A DNA stretch of 52,874 bases from Bacteroides sp. (GCA_019414725.1 DXLM01000012.1:1-52874); one strand, 5' to 3'; shown: positions 18,262 to 27,373, counted from the first letter of the stretch. Numbers and translations are program-made. Notes: a model not told the origin generated them from the letters alone.

Positions 18262-18999
18262 TTACTTCAATATTTGTTCACTTGTTTTGCCAAATCGGCG
18301 TTCTCTTCGTTGATAATCACAGATTGCTTTACATAATTCTTCTTCCTTGAAGTCAGGCCAGAATGTATCGCAAAAATAAAGTTCGGAATAGGCACATTGC
18401 CATAGCATATAGTTGCTGAGGCGGACTTCTCCTCCTGTCCGTATCAGCAGGTCGGGATCAGGCATAAAGTTGGTTGCCAGATATTGGCTGACCGTTTGAT
18501 CGGTTATATCATTTATATTCAGTTCTCCACAAGCCACCTTCTCTGATATTTCTTTGACTGCTTTGGTTATTTCCCATTTTGAAGAATAACTCAATGCCAA
18601 TACCAGACACATACCGGTGTTTTTTGAAGTTCGTTGTACACATTGATTCAGACGATTCAGTACATCGGCTGGTAATTTTTCAGTTTCTCCAATAATACGG
18701 AAACTGATATTGTTTTTCATAAAGGTTTCTTCTTCGATAGAATCTATCAGAAGACTCATTAATGCTGCTACTTCGTCTGCTGGGCGATTCCAGTTCTCGG
18801 TAGAAAAAGTATAAAGTGTGAGATATTTTACTCCCAGATTTGATGCTTCTTCTGCAATGACATGAACAGTTTCTGCACCCGCCTGATGTCCGAGCGAACG
18901 AACTAGTCCTCGCTGTTTTGCCCATCGCCCGTTTCCATCCATGATGATGGCGATGTGGGCGGGGATTCGTGTCTTATCCACTTGGTCTTTATATAGCAT
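18262..18999 (-). CDS. uppS: Undecaprenyl diphosphate synthase (cis-isoprenyl transferase)
   Basis: Makes the C55 lipid carrier for peptidoglycan and polysaccharide assembly. The 245-residue protein has the catalytic Asp21 in IAIIMDGNGRWAKQRG, then LTLYTFSTENWNRP and the C-terminal DLLIRTGGEVRLSNYMLWQ-like substrate-binding block. The length is normal. It lies 21 bp after the DUF6242-type lipoprotein gene and 3 bp before bamA. Confidence 0.95.
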   Translation of the reverse strand: MLYKDQVDKTRIPAHIAIIMDGNGRWAKQRGLVRSLGHQAGAETVHVIAEEASNLGVKYLTLYTFSTENWNRPADEVAALMSLLIDSIEEETFMKNNISFRIIGETEKLPADVLNRLNQCVQRTSKNTGMCLVLALSYSSKWEITKAVKEISEKVACGELNINDITDQTVSQYLATNFMPDPDLLIRTGGEVRLSNYMLWQCAYSELYFCDTFWPDFKEEELCKAICDYQRRERRFGKTSEQILK

Positions 19000-19020
19000 A
19001 GCTTTCGGATTATAAATGTA

Positions 19021-20478
19021 TTATTCCCATTTAGGAAGGAATCCAAAATGGTTAATTCGTCCTCTACTCATGTATCCGTTGTTCCAGATTATCCAAATAA
19101 AGTTATCTTTGTCAACAACACACGAATAACTTCCTTCACCCTTAACTTTTCCTCTGTTATACAATTCTACGAAAGATGTACCTTCTGTAGCAAATGTCAT
19201 ATCTTCTTTAACGGTTTCCCATGTCAGACCGTTATCTGTAGAACAGAAGAGTGTACTGAACGGATTCTTATAGTCTGTATAATCTTTACTTGTAATTTCA
19301 CCGCCGAATACATATAGCTTCTTGTTATAATAAATCAATGAAGGATCAACAATATTCGGGCATCTGAAGGTGTCTGCTTCTTCATAATTATAAGTGCTCC
19401 ATGTATTATCGTTTGTCAGGCGTGTAGAAACGATACCAGAACCATCTGCTTTTTCTGTATTATATCCCATAACGACAGCACGGGTCAGGCTGGTATTGTA
19501 AGAAACCGGAATATTTACCGATAACGTTCTTGTACCTTTGCTAGGAAAATCTGTTATATTATAATTTTCTGTTGTTCCACTATTGGCTTGTACATCATAT
19601 ACATACGATTCATCTTTGGCAGTGCGTGCATATAACAGATTGTCTATGCCAGCAATAAGTTGAGACAAATTAGAAACCGAAGACGCTTCGTAACCATTAT
19701 CTGTCAGTTTATACAAAACCTGTTCTACGAGGAAGTAAATATTACCTTGGCAAAGTGTTGCAGAGTAAGTATCTGTAGCATCAGGCAAATTAATTGTTGT
19801 CCATGATGTTCCAGGCGTTCCGTTTGAAACAGACGTGTATTCAACTACCTGTTTGCCATTCTGTGTAGTTCCGAATACATAAATCTTATCATTGGCATAA
19901 ACTGCTTTTTGTTTGATTAAAGTGCCGGAAGTAAATCCTGCTCCGATGGGTTCTTTTGTCCATTGTAAAGAGTCAGGTTCCTGATTGTGAACATTGATTT
20001 TTACACGATAAGCCTTACCCATTACGCCGCTATAAGCCAAAACTTTGAAAGAAAGTCCTTCTGTTGGAGCAAATGCAAAGTTGATAGAATCGCTTGAAGT
20101 CCAGAGAGTATCTTTGGCTTCAGCTCCTTCTGAATCGATTTTACCATACAGAATGTAATCAGTGTCAGCTGTGATTTTTGTGAGCACTCTTGAGATATCA
20201 GTTCCAACAGGAAGTGAATCTTTATTCTCAATGGTTCTCATAGCCTGATTGATGGTGAAAGGATAATTTGCCATGGAAATGGTATCCGTATATGTAGAAT
20301 CTTCTCCTTTCGAGTCTTTTCCAACTCTCTTGACATGCAGTGTACCAAGTGAGAATGAAGTAATGCTTGTTTCAGAACTATAAGTAACCTGCTCAATATC
20401 ATTGTCCAGACATGAAGTCATTGCAGACATTGTGACGAGTAAGCTAACTAGCAGTATGGGTAAAAACTTTATTTTCAT
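19021..20478 (-). CDS. DUF6242-like exported lipoprotein
   Basis: A 485-residue predicted lipoprotein of unknown function. The signal peptide ends in MTSC (Cys23), followed by LDND. An Ig-like N-terminal part is followed by repeated short beta units with Kelch-like phrases such as KIYVFGTTQNGKQVVEY and KLYVFGGEITSKDY, suggesting a beta-propeller. The family (DUF6242 as I recall it) is common next to uppS-bamA in Bacteroidales, so a link to envelope assembly is possible but unproven. Its own promoter lies at 20507-20514 and probably also serves uppS-bamA. Confidence 0.75.
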   Translation of the reverse strand: MKIKFLPILLVSLLVTMSAMTSCLDNDIEQVTYSSETSITSFSLGTLHVKRVGKDSKGEDSTYTDTISMANYPFTINQAMRTIENKDSLPVGTDISRVLTKITADTDYILYGKIDSEGAEAKDTLWTSSDSINFAFAPTEGLSFKVLAYSGVMGKAYRVKINVHNQEPDSLQWTKEPIGAGFTSGTLIKQKAVYANDKIYVFGTTQNGKQVVEYTSVSNGTPGTSWTTINLPDATDTYSATLCQGNIYFLVEQVLYKLTDNGYEASSVSNLSQLIAGIDNLLYARTAKDESYVYDVQANSGTTENYNITDFPSKGTRTLSVNIPVSYNTSLTRAVVMGYNTEKADGSGIVSTRLTNDNTWSTYNYEEADTFRCPNIVDPSLIYYNKKLYVFGGEITSKDYTDYKNPFSTLFCSTDNGLTWETVKEDMTFATEGTSFVELYNRGKVKGEGSYSCVVDKDNFIWIIWNNGYMSRGRINHFGFLPKWE

Positions 20479-20506
20479 TTATAAAATTGTCTTTGATTAC
20501 AAGTTG

Positions 20507-20514
20507 CAAAAGTA
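20507..20514 (-). promoter_or_regulatory. -7 box of the DUF6242-uppS-bamA operon
   Basis: The minus strand reads TACTTTTG, matching TAnnTTTG, 28 nt before the lipoprotein start codon. Confidence 0.6.
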
Positions 20515-20611
20515 GAAAGTTTTTTTTCGAATAGGAACTTTTATATCAAGTTTTATATAAAATTATGGATAAGCGTAACTTTTTTATCTGTGAATTGGCA
20601 TATTTTTGTGC

Positions 20612-21646
20612 TTATTTTTCATAATGAATGATGGTGTTTTTATCTTTTGACAAAACCTGTTTGCCGTATCCTGCAGGAACAACAGGGTGTTTTACTCCTT
20701 TATGGAGTAGTGCTTCAGAGTATTCTATATAAATTTCATCCCATATTTCTTCGTCAATAAACGATTGCAAGAGTTGACTGCCTCCTTCTACGAGTAATGA
20801 CTGAAGTTTGTTTTCGTATAATATTTGTAATATTTGTGGCAGAATATTCTGATTGAAATCCAGTTTGTAGTAAATAATATTTGTCGTCGATTCTTTTTCT
20901 AAAGCTGTAAATACCCATGTCGGGGTCTTACCGTCGAATAATTTTAAGTTCAAAGGTAGAGTCAGCTCTTTATCTATAACCAGTCGGATAGGATTTTTAC
21001 CATACCAGTTGCGTGTTGTGAGTGAAGGGTTATCCAGTAAGGCTGTTTTACGTCCGACCAGGATAGCTTGATGTTCTGCCCGTTGCTTATGTACATACAT
21101 AGATGTTATTGGAGTAGAAAGTATAACAGGCTGGCCGCTTTCACGATTCACATCAATAAATCCGTCTGCCGATTCTGCCCATTTTAAAGTTATGTATGGG
21201 CGTTTCTGGATATTGAAAGTTACGAAACGTTTTATTAATGCCCGACATTCATTCTCCAGAACTCCGACTGTTACCTCGATTCCGGCATCTCTTAATTTCT
21301 GTATACCTCTGCCTGAAACAAGTGAAAAAGGATCGACACATCCTACTACTACGCGAGGAATTCCTTTACTTATAATTAAATCGGCACAAGGAGGTGTTTT
21401 CCCATAGTGAGAGCATGGTTCCAGACTGACATAAATAGTAGATTTTTTAAGCAAGCTCTCATCTTTTACAGAACGGATTGCGTTGACTTCGGCATGGCCT
21501 TCTCCGCAACGTACGTGGTAACCTTCACCGATAATACGATCGTTGCAGACAATTACGGCTCCTACCATTGGATTTGGTGCAGCATTGCACATCCCGTTAC
21601 GCGCCAGCTGTATGCAGCGGCGGATATATTTTTCATCTTTTGTCAT
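20612..21646 (-). CDS. ribD: Bifunctional riboflavin deaminase/reductase
   Basis: Catalyses the second and third steps of riboflavin synthesis. The 344-residue protein has an N-terminal cytidine-deaminase-like zinc domain with GEGHAEVNAI and EPCSHYGKTPPCADLI as zinc ligands and catalytic Glu. It is followed by the RibD C-terminal reductase domain (RPYITLKWAESADGFID and LLVEGGSQLLQSF). The length fits the family (about 340-370). It is divergent from prmC across a 34-bp gap and is apparently not in a rib operon here. Confidence 0.94.
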   Translation of the reverse strand: MTKDEKYIRRCIQLARNGMCNAAPNPMVGAVIVCNDRIIGEGYHVRCGEGHAEVNAIRSVKDESLLKKSTIYVSLEPCSHYGKTPPCADLIISKGIPRVVVGCVDPFSLVSGRGIQKLRDAGIEVTVGVLENECRALIKRFVTFNIQKRPYITLKWAESADGFIDVNRESGQPVILSTPITSMYVHKQRAEHQAILVGRKTALLDNPSLTTRNWYGKNPIRLVIDKELTLPLNLKLFDGKTPTWVFTALEKESTTNIIYYKLDFNQNILPQILQILYENKLQSLLVEGGSQLLQSFIDEEIWDEIYIEYSEALLHKGVKHPVVPAGYGKQVLSKDKNTIIHYEK

Positions 21647-21667
21647 ATTCGGTTTGTTTTTTATTCT

Positions 21668-21675
21668 TACATTTG
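21668..21675 (+). promoter_or_regulatory. -7 box of prmC
   Basis: TACATTTG matches TAnnTTTG and ends 5 nt before the ATG at 21681. This fixes the start and implies a leaderless or nearly leaderless transcript. Confidence 0.6.
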
Positions 21676-21680
21676 TACCT

Positions 21681-22523
21681 ATGCATCCTATTTATACTTA
21701 CATCAGGCAGACGCTTGCAGGAGTTTACCCGGAAGAGGAAACAGCGGCATTGGCAAAGTGGATATTGACAGATGTATTTTGTCTGTCCACCACGGAACTC
21801 TATGCGGGCAAAGATATGAATTTTTCTAAGAACGAGTGTGACAGGCTGGAAGATATTCTTTCCCGCCTGAAACGATATGAGCCTTTACAATACATATTGG
21901 GTAAGGTCGATTTTTGTGGATTACCTTTTGAAGTGGCACCTGGAGCCTTAATCCCCCGGCCCGAAACTGCTGAACTGATAGACTGGATTATCTCGGATTG
22001 CACAGATAAAGCCGGAGTACGGATTTTGGATGTAGGAACGGGTAGTGGCTGCATACCTATCGTATTGGGCAAAAAAATAAAAGAAAGTAAAATAACTTCA
22101 TGGGACGTGTCAGAAAAAGCATTGGATATTGCCCGGCGGAATAAACTTCTCAACCAGGTTGATATCACTTTGGCTCAAGTCGATATCTTCGATACTGCGT
22201 TACCGGATATTCATGTCGATGTTCTGGTGAGCAATCCTCCGTATATTACAGAGAAAGAACGTAGCGGGATGGAGCGAAACGTATTGGATTGGGAACCTGA
22301 ACTGGCTTTGTTTGTTCCGGATAGTGATCCGCTCTTATTCTACCGACGGATAGCAGAAGTAGGTTGTGACATTTTAGTTTCAGGTGGAACTTTGTATTAT
22401 GAGATTAATCGGGCATATGGCAAAGAAACAGTGCAGTTGCTTGAAGGAATGGGGTATCAATCTGTAGAATTAAGAAAAGATATGTTTGGCGACGACCGTA
22501 TGATAAAAGCATTCAGACCATGA
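21681..22523 (+). CDS. prmC: Release-factor glutamine methyltransferase
   Basis: Methylates the Gln of the GGQ motif in release factors. The 280-residue protein has an N-terminal helical recognition domain, PRPETAELIDWI, the SAM-binding RILDVGTGSGCIPIVL and the catalytic LVSNPPYITEKE. The open frame extends 46 codons upstream, but those overlap ribD and the promoter box, so the ATG at 21681 is used. It overlaps recX by 4 bp. Confidence 0.94.
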   Translation: MHPIYTYIRQTLAGVYPEEETAALAKWILTDVFCLSTTELYAGKDMNFSKNECDRLEDILSRLKRYEPLQYILGKVDFCGLPFEVAPGALIPRPETAELIDWIISDCTDKAGVRILDVGTGSGCIPIVLGKKIKESKITSWDVSEKALDIARRNKLLNQVDITLAQVDIFDTALPDIHVDVLVSNPPYITEKERSGMERNVLDWEPELALFVPDSDPLLFYRRIAEVGCDILVSGGTLYYEINRAYGKETVQLLEGMGYQSVELRKDMFGDDRMIKAFRP

Positions 22524-22999
22524 AAGAATATACCGAAGATGAATTGAAATATAAAGCCGAAGCATATTGCTCAACGGCCGAACATTGCCCTTCTGAAGTA
22601 ATATCTAAGTTGAATCTTTGGGGAGCCGATGATGTAGTGACAGAACATATTCTGGAGCATTTGAAAAAAGAACGTTATCTGGATACTCAGCGCTTTTGTA
22701 AAGCTTTTGCTTGCGATAAATATCGGTTTGCGCGTTGGGGTAGGATGAAAATTGCTCAGGCACTTCGTCAGAAGCAACTTTCTTCGGAAGATATTGCTGC
22801 AGGTCTGGATGAAATAGACGAAACCGAATACTGTGAGAACTTGAAAGAACTGTTGCGTCAGAAGAGTAAAACTGTTTCGGGGAAAAACGAATACGAACGC
22901 AATACAAAACTTATTCGTTTTGCTGTAGGCAGAGGGTTTACAGTAGATGAGGTGTTGCGCTATATTAAACAGAAAGATCCTGATGAATTTATGGACTGA
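22520..22999 (+). CDS. recX: RecX-family regulatory protein
   Basis: A modulator of RecA. The 159-residue all-helical protein has three-helix repeats, including ERYLDTQRFCKAFACDKYRFARWGRMKIAQALRQK, the typical RecX core. Its start overlaps the prmC stop and its end overlaps comF by 17 bp, so the three genes form one tightly packed operon. recA is not in the window. Confidence 0.88.
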   Translation: MKEYTEDELKYKAEAYCSTAEHCPSEVISKLNLWGADDVVTEHILEHLKKERYLDTQRFCKAFACDKYRFARWGRMKIAQALRQKQLSSEDIAAGLDEIDETEYCENLKELLRQKSKTVSGKNEYERNTKLIRFAVGRGFTVDEVLRYIKQKDPDEFMD

Positions 23000-23672
23000 C
23001 ATACGGGATTTCCTTTTTCCTCGCTTATGCCTGTCGTGTGGGAAGAAACTCTTGCAAAGCGAAGACGGACTTTGTATATCCTGTTTTTCGTCATTACCAT
23101 ATACGCATTTAGGTAATACTTCAGGCAATGAAATGGAGAAATGCTTTTGGGGACGTTTTCCGGTTGTTCGTGCTTCTTCACTTTTTTATTATGCAAAAGG
23201 AGGAGATGTGGCTCAGATTTTATATGCCATGAAATATCATGCGCGGAAAAAACTTTGTTGCAGGATGGGTGAATATATGGCTGGAGAATTGTGTGATTCC
23301 GGCTTTTTTGAAGGAATAGATTATCTGCTTCCGGTTCCTTTGTTCTCTTCCCGATTGCGTCAGCGAGGATATAACCAAAGTGAGCTTCTGGCGCGGGGGA
23401 TATCATGTGTAACGGGTATCCCTCTCTGTACAGATGCAGTAGTGCGCTCTCGTAATAATGCGACTCAAACCCACAAAAGCGGTTATGCACGTTGGCAAAA
23501 TGTAGACCGGCTGTTTTTGCCTACACCCCATGCTGCAAACTTGCATGATAAACATATTTTGCTGGTTGATGATGTTCTTACTACAGGAGCTACGCTGGTA
23601 GCTTGTGCCGACGCACTGCTTGGAGTGGAAAATATAAAGATTAGTGTGTTGACTTTGGCATGGGCCCGATGA
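22983..23672 (+). CDS. ComF-family phosphoribosyltransferase-like protein
   Basis: A 229-residue ComF protein. It starts with a zinc-ribbon (CLSCGKKLLQSEDGLCISC) and ends with a phosphoribosyltransferase fold carrying the PRPP loop LLVDDVLTTGATL; LLPVPLFSSRLRQRGYNQSELLA precedes it. In naturally competent bacteria ComF takes part in DNA uptake; here its role is open. I use the ATG at 22983, 12 codons into the open frame, since MNLWTDIRDFLFP is the usual family N-terminus. It overlaps recX by 17 bp. Confidence 0.88.
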   Translation: MNLWTDIRDFLFPRLCLSCGKKLLQSEDGLCISCFSSLPYTHLGNTSGNEMEKCFWGRFPVVRASSLFYYAKGGDVAQILYAMKYHARKKLCCRMGEYMAGELCDSGFFEGIDYLLPVPLFSSRLRQRGYNQSELLARGISCVTGIPLCTDAVVRSRNNATQTHKSGYARWQNVDRLFLPTPHAANLHDKHILLVDDVLTTGATLVACADALLGVENIKISVLTLAWAR

Positions 23673-23734
23673 ACAAAATGATTTCTTTAACTAAAAAAGA
23701 TACACATATATTTCCTAATCACGTAGGATTTACA

Positions 23735-23742
23735 TAATTTTG
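23735..23742 (+). promoter_or_regulatory. -7 box of pyrE
   Basis: TAATTTTG matches TAnnTTTG, 29 nt upstream of the pyrE ATG. Confidence 0.6.
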
Positions 23743-23771
23743 CACCAACGTTTATCAGATATATTAAGGTT

Positions 23772-24407
23772 ATGAAAGCTTTGGAAAGATTATTTGCAGA
23801 AAAATTGCTGAAAGTAAAAGCCGTAAAGATTCAGCCGGCTAACCCGTTTACTTGGGCTTCTGGTTGGAAATCGCCTATTTATTGCGACAACCGCAAGACT
23901 TTGTCTTATCCAGCATTACGTAATTTCGTGAAGTTGGAGCTTTGCCGCGTTATTCTTGAAAAGTTTGGTGAGGTAGACGCTATTGCCGGCGTAGCAACAG
24001 GAGCTATCGCTCAGGGTGCTTTGGTGGCAGAAGAATTGAACCTCCCGTTTGTATATGTACGTTCAAGTCCAAAAGATCATGGACTCGAAAACTTGATTGA
24101 AGGTGAACTTCGTCCGGGTATGAAAGTTGTTGTAGTAGAAGATTTGATTTCTACAGGTGGCAGCAGCTTGAAGGCTGTTGATGCTATTCGTCGTAATGGA
24201 TGCGATGTTATCGGTATGGTAGCTTCGTTCACTTACGGTTTCGATGTATCAGCAGAAGCATTCAAGAATGCAAAAGTAGAGCTGGTTACATTGACCAACT
24301 ACAATGCAGTGTTGGATGCAGCTTTGAAGACTGATTATATTGACGAACAGGATATACCGGTTCTTCAGGCTTGGAGAGAAGATCCTGCACACTGGACTGG
24401 AAAATAA
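23772..24407 (+). CDS. pyrE: Orotate phosphoribosyltransferase
   Basis: Forms orotidine 5'-phosphate from orotate and PRPP in pyrimidine synthesis. The 211-residue protein has SGWKSPIYCDNRKTLSYP, a GVATGAIAQGALVAEEL segment, and the PRPP-binding VVVVEDLISTGGSSLKAV. The length is usual. It has its own promoter and is followed by a very strong terminator. Confidence 0.95.
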   Translation: MKALERLFAEKLLKVKAVKIQPANPFTWASGWKSPIYCDNRKTLSYPALRNFVKLELCRVILEKFGEVDAIAGVATGAIAQGALVAEELNLPFVYVRSSPKDHGLENLIEGELRPGMKVVVVEDLISTGGSSLKAVDAIRRNGCDVIGMVASFTYGFDVSAEAFKNAKVELVTLTNYNAVLDAALKTDYIDEQDIPVLQAWREDPAHWTGK

Positions 24408-24428
24408 TTGAAATTAAATAATTATACT

Positions 24429-24501
24429 GAGCACGGATTACACGGAGTGCACGGTTTTTGTCAGCAAACCGTGTTTTCTGTGTAATCCGTGCTCTTTTTT
24501 T
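24429..24501 (+). terminator. Two-tier terminator after pyrE
   Basis: A perfect 15-bp outer stem (24429-24443 with 24480-24494) encloses a second perfect 8-bp stem (CACGGTTT with AAACCGTG, 24450-24457/24466-24473). Seven or more T residues follow, ending 11 bp before the next ATG. Confidence 0.9.
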
Positions 24502-24511
24502 ATAAAAGATT

Positions 24512-24937
24512 ATGGTACAATTTGAAAGCACAGTAAAACATATACCTTATAGCCAAGAGCGGGTATATAATAAATTGTCGGATTTAAGCAATCTGGAATC
24601 AGTGCGCGACCGTCTGGATATGATGAAAGATAAGTTGGGTGGTAAAATAGAGGACTTGTCTTTCGACCGTGATTCATTAACATTAAAAGTACAAGGTATC
24701 AATTTGACATTGCGTATCATCGAACGTGAACCGATGAAGTGTGTTAAGTTCGAAGGCGACAAAACTCCTGTTCCATTGAATTTATGGATACAAATACTTC
24801 CGGTAACAGAAGCAGAGGCTAAAATTAAAGTAACCATTCGTGCCGAAGTGAATATGTTTATGAAAGCTATGATTTCTAAACCGTTGCAGGAAGGAGTAGA
24901 AAGACTGGCGGATATGTTAGCTATGATACCTTATTAA
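24512..24937 (+). CDS. SRPBCC/polyketide-cyclase-like protein
   Basis: A 141-residue soluble protein with the START-like pattern: an N-terminal strand STVKHIPYSQERVYNKLSDLSNL, a helix, a sheet, and a long C-terminal helix (KPLQEGVERLADMLAMIPY). Such folds bind hydrophobic ligands; no substrate can be inferred. It is 11 bp before argH and immediately after the pyrE terminator, so its promoter must overlap that terminator region or it relies on read-through. Confidence 0.75.
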   Translation: MVQFESTVKHIPYSQERVYNKLSDLSNLESVRDRLDMMKDKLGGKIEDLSFDRDSLTLKVQGINLTLRIIEREPMKCVKFEGDKTPVPLNLWIQILPVTEAEAKIKVTIRAEVNMFMKAMISKPLQEGVERLADMLAMIPY

Positions 24938-24948
24938 AAAATAGAACT

Positions 24949-26289
24949 ATGGCTCAGAAACTTTGGGAAAAAAGCGTTCAGGTAAATGAGGAAATAGACC
25001 GTTTTACCGTAGGAAAAGACCGTGAGCTGGACCTTTATCTGGCTAAGCATGATGTTTTAGGTTCGATGGCTCATATTACTATGCTTGAAAGTATTGGTCT
25101 GTTGTCGGCAGATGAGTTGCAGGTTTTATTGGCAGAACTGAAGAATATTTACGCTTCTGCCGAACGTGGCGAGTTTGTCATCGAAGACGGAATAGAAGAT
25201 GTACATTCACAAGTAGAGCTGATGCTGACTCGTAAGTTGGGAGATGTTGGAAAAAAGATACATAGCGGGCGCTCGCGAAATGATCAGGTACTGGTCGATT
25301 TGAAACTCTTTACTCGCGAGCAACTTAAGCAGATTGCTGAGGCTGTGGAAGATTTGTTCCATGTATTGATTTCTCAGAGCAATAAATATAAAGGTGTATT
25401 GATGCCGGGGTATACCCATTTGCAGATAGCTATGCCTTCTTCATTTGGCTTGTGGTTTGGTGCTTATGCCGAGAGCCTGGTTGACGACATGATGTTTTTG
25501 CAGGCAGCATATAAAATGTGTAACCGCAATCCTTTAGGTTCAGCAGCCGGTTATGGTTCATCTTTCCCGCTCGATCGCGAAATGACGACCCGCCTTTTGG
25601 GATTCGATTCAATGAATTATAATGTGGTTTATGCTCAGATGGGACGTGGAAAGATGGAGCGCAATGTGGCATTTGCATTGGCTTCTATCGCCGGAACCAT
25701 TTCGAAAATGGCTTTTGATGCTTGTATGTTCAGCAGCCAGAACTTTGGCTTTGTGAAGCTCCCCGACGAATGTACCACAGGCTCCAGCATTATGCCTCAT
25801 AAAAAGAATCCGGATGTATTTGAGTTGACCCGTGCAAAATGTAACAAGTTGCAGTCACTCCCTCAGCAGATTATGATGATAATGAATAATCTTCCTTCCG
25901 GATATTTCCGTGATTTGCAAATTATCAAAGAGGTTTTCCTTCCCGCATTCGAAGAATTGAAAGATTGTCTGCGTATGTCTGCTTACATTATGGATAAGAT
26001 AAAGGTAAATGAGCATATATTGGACGATGATAAATATCTGTATATATTCAGTGTGGAAGAAGTTAACCGTCTGGCAGCAGAAGGTATGCCTTTCCGTGAT
26101 GCTTATAAGAAAGTAGGATTGGATATTGAAGCTGGCAAATTTACTCATAACAAACAGGTGCATCATACCCATGCCGGAAGTATAGGTAATTTATGCAATG
26201 ATAAAATAGTCGGTTTAATGGAAGAAATATCGAAAGGGTTTAACTTCTCAGCAGTAGAACAAGCTGAAAAAAGCCTTTTAGGTCGATAA
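24949..26289 (+). CDS. argH: Argininosuccinate lyase
   Basis: Cleaves argininosuccinate to arginine and fumarate, the last step of arginine synthesis. The 446-residue protein has the fumarase/aspartase-family regions HSGRSRNDQV, LMPGYTHLQ and the signature GSSIMPHKKNP with the catalytic Ser loop. The length is normal. It is 11 bp downstream of the SRPBCC gene. No other arg gene is in the window. Confidence 0.95.
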   Translation: MAQKLWEKSVQVNEEIDRFTVGKDRELDLYLAKHDVLGSMAHITMLESIGLLSADELQVLLAELKNIYASAERGEFVIEDGIEDVHSQVELMLTRKLGDVGKKIHSGRSRNDQVLVDLKLFTREQLKQIAEAVEDLFHVLISQSNKYKGVLMPGYTHLQIAMPSSFGLWFGAYAESLVDDMMFLQAAYKMCNRNPLGSAAGYGSSFPLDREMTTRLLGFDSMNYNVVYAQMGRGKMERNVAFALASIAGTISKMAFDACMFSSQNFGFVKLPDECTTGSSIMPHKKNPDVFELTRAKCNKLQSLPQQIMMIMNNLPSGYFRDLQIIKEVFLPAFEELKDCLRMSAYIMDKIKVNEHILDDDKYLYIFSVEEVNRLAAEGMPFRDAYKKVGLDIEAGKFTHNKQVHHTHAGSIGNLCNDKIVGLMEEISKGFNFSAVEQAEKSLLGR

Positions 26290-26323
26290 AATATATTTTT
26301 TTGTAAAGAAAACGGGAGAAATG

Positions 26324-26355
26324 TTTGGAGCTTATTATAAAACTCCCTACATTTG
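26324..26355 (+). promoter_or_regulatory. Promoter of the tRNA-Gly/tRNA-Leu pair
   Basis: TTTG at 26324-26327 and TACATTTG at 26348-26355 are separated by 20 nt, the canonical Bacteroidetes -33/-7 spacing. It is the best full promoter in the window. Confidence 0.75.
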
Positions 26356-26366
26356 CACCCGTAAAC

Positions 26367-26439
26367 GCGGAAATAGCTCAGTTGGTAGAGCATAACCTTG
26401 CCAAGGTTAGGGTCGCGAGTTCGAGTCTCGTTTTCCGCT
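26367..26439 (+). tRNA. tRNA-Gly (GCC)
   Basis: 73 nt with a complete cloverleaf. Acceptor GCGGAAA pairs with TTTCCGC, D-arm AGCTCAGTTGGTAGAGC, anticodon loop TTGCCAA giving GCC, T-loop GTTCGAGTC. CCA is not encoded. Confidence 0.95.
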
Positions 26440-26454
26440 CTTCTTTGAAAGGCT

Positions 26455-26539
26455 GCTCGAATGGTGGAATCGGTAGACACGAGGGACTTAAAATCCCTTG
26501 GCCATTGCGGCTGTGCGGGTTCAAGTCCCGCTTCGAGTA
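26455..26539 (+). tRNA. tRNA-Leu (TAA)
   Basis: 85 nt with a long variable arm. The acceptor begins GCTCGAA and ends TTCGAGT plus A, with a G-U first pair. The anticodon stem-loop GGGACTTAAAATCCC gives TAA, and the T-loop is GTTCAAGTC. It is co-transcribed with tRNA-Gly, 15 nt upstream. Confidence 0.95.
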
Positions 26540-26564
26540 CGAATCAATAGTTGTAATCCCTTGT

Positions 26565-26594
26565 AAGTTAATTGCTTATGAGGGATTTCTTTTT
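26565..26594 (+). terminator. Terminator of the tRNA pair
   Basis: AATCCCT (26565-26571) pairs with AGGGATT (26581-26587), followed by TCTTTTT. The GGGATT word recurs at about 26629 and 26653 in the non-coding stretch up to 26694, where I see no gene. Confidence 0.6.
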
Positions 26595-26694
26595 ATTGAC
26601 ATAAACATAGCATAAACAATATCAAAATTAGGGATTAACATAAAAATCCGAGGGATTATCAACTTTAATCATGTATTATAAGATTGAAGATATC

Positions 26695-27366
26695 TTATTT
26701 CTTATTTTTTAAATGATTAGAATACTCCCTTAATGGCTTTTCATATGCTTCTTTTAAAATGTTATTTGCATTTGGTTTTCCCGGATGGTAAGTATCAAAA
26801 AAAATAATATTTCTTGCTGCATTATATTTCAGCCAGTTTCCGCTTGATTCTATTGGTGGAGTTATACTTTGGTTTACGATATCGAAAACTCCATTGCCGC
26901 AGCATACAATAATATCTGGATGTAGTATGTCTAATTGTTCTTTTAGAAAATGTGTATTTTCTATGGCATATTTTTTAAGCTCAGCTGTGGAAGTAATACC
27001 AGCCCCTATATCTTTTATGATATTTATGACTGCAAATGGATAATGTGTAAACGTTTCTTTCAGTACCTTTCTTTCTGTTATTTTTGTATAATCAGGAACT
27101 GCTGACTGTGTGGTATTCATGATACCATACAGACGTTTTAACAATTCTCTCCATACCTGTTCTCTTATGCATGTCTCAAAATCATATTCTCTGTAATCTT
27201 CACCTAATAGTTCGTCTGAGTTAGGTTGTTTAAGAACAAACAGAACTTTTGGATGTATATAATTCCATAACTCTGTTGGAGAACTGTAAAATATTCCGTC
27301 GGCTACGTATGGTCTGCCTTGAAAATGCTTCATACAAATTTTATCTAGTTCTTTATTTTCGACCAT
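26695..27366 (-). CDS. Uracil-DNA-glycosylase-superfamily-like protein
   Basis: A 223-residue soluble protein not recognised at family level. Its layout resembles the UDG fold: an early strand VLFVLKQPN in the place of the catalytic motif, a central strand ILHPDIIVCCGNGVF, and a C-terminal YHPGKPN in the place of the HPS-type motif. The usual catalytic Asp/Asn of the first motif is not evident, so activity is doubtful. I use ATG 27366; the frame opens at 27396 but that would overlap the upstream gene by 23 bp. It is the last gene of the accessory block. Confidence 0.55.
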   Translation of the reverse strand: MVENKELDKICMKHFQGRPYVADGIFYSSPTELWNYIHPKVLFVLKQPNSDELLGEDYREYDFETCIREQVWRELLKRLYGIMNTTQSAVPDYTKITERKVLKETFTHYPFAVINIIKDIGAGITSTAELKKYAIENTHFLKEQLDILHPDIIVCCGNGVFDIVNQSITPPIESSGNWLKYNAARNIIFFDTYHPGKPNANNILKEAYEKPLREYSNHLKNKK

Positions 27367-27373
27367 AATAAAT

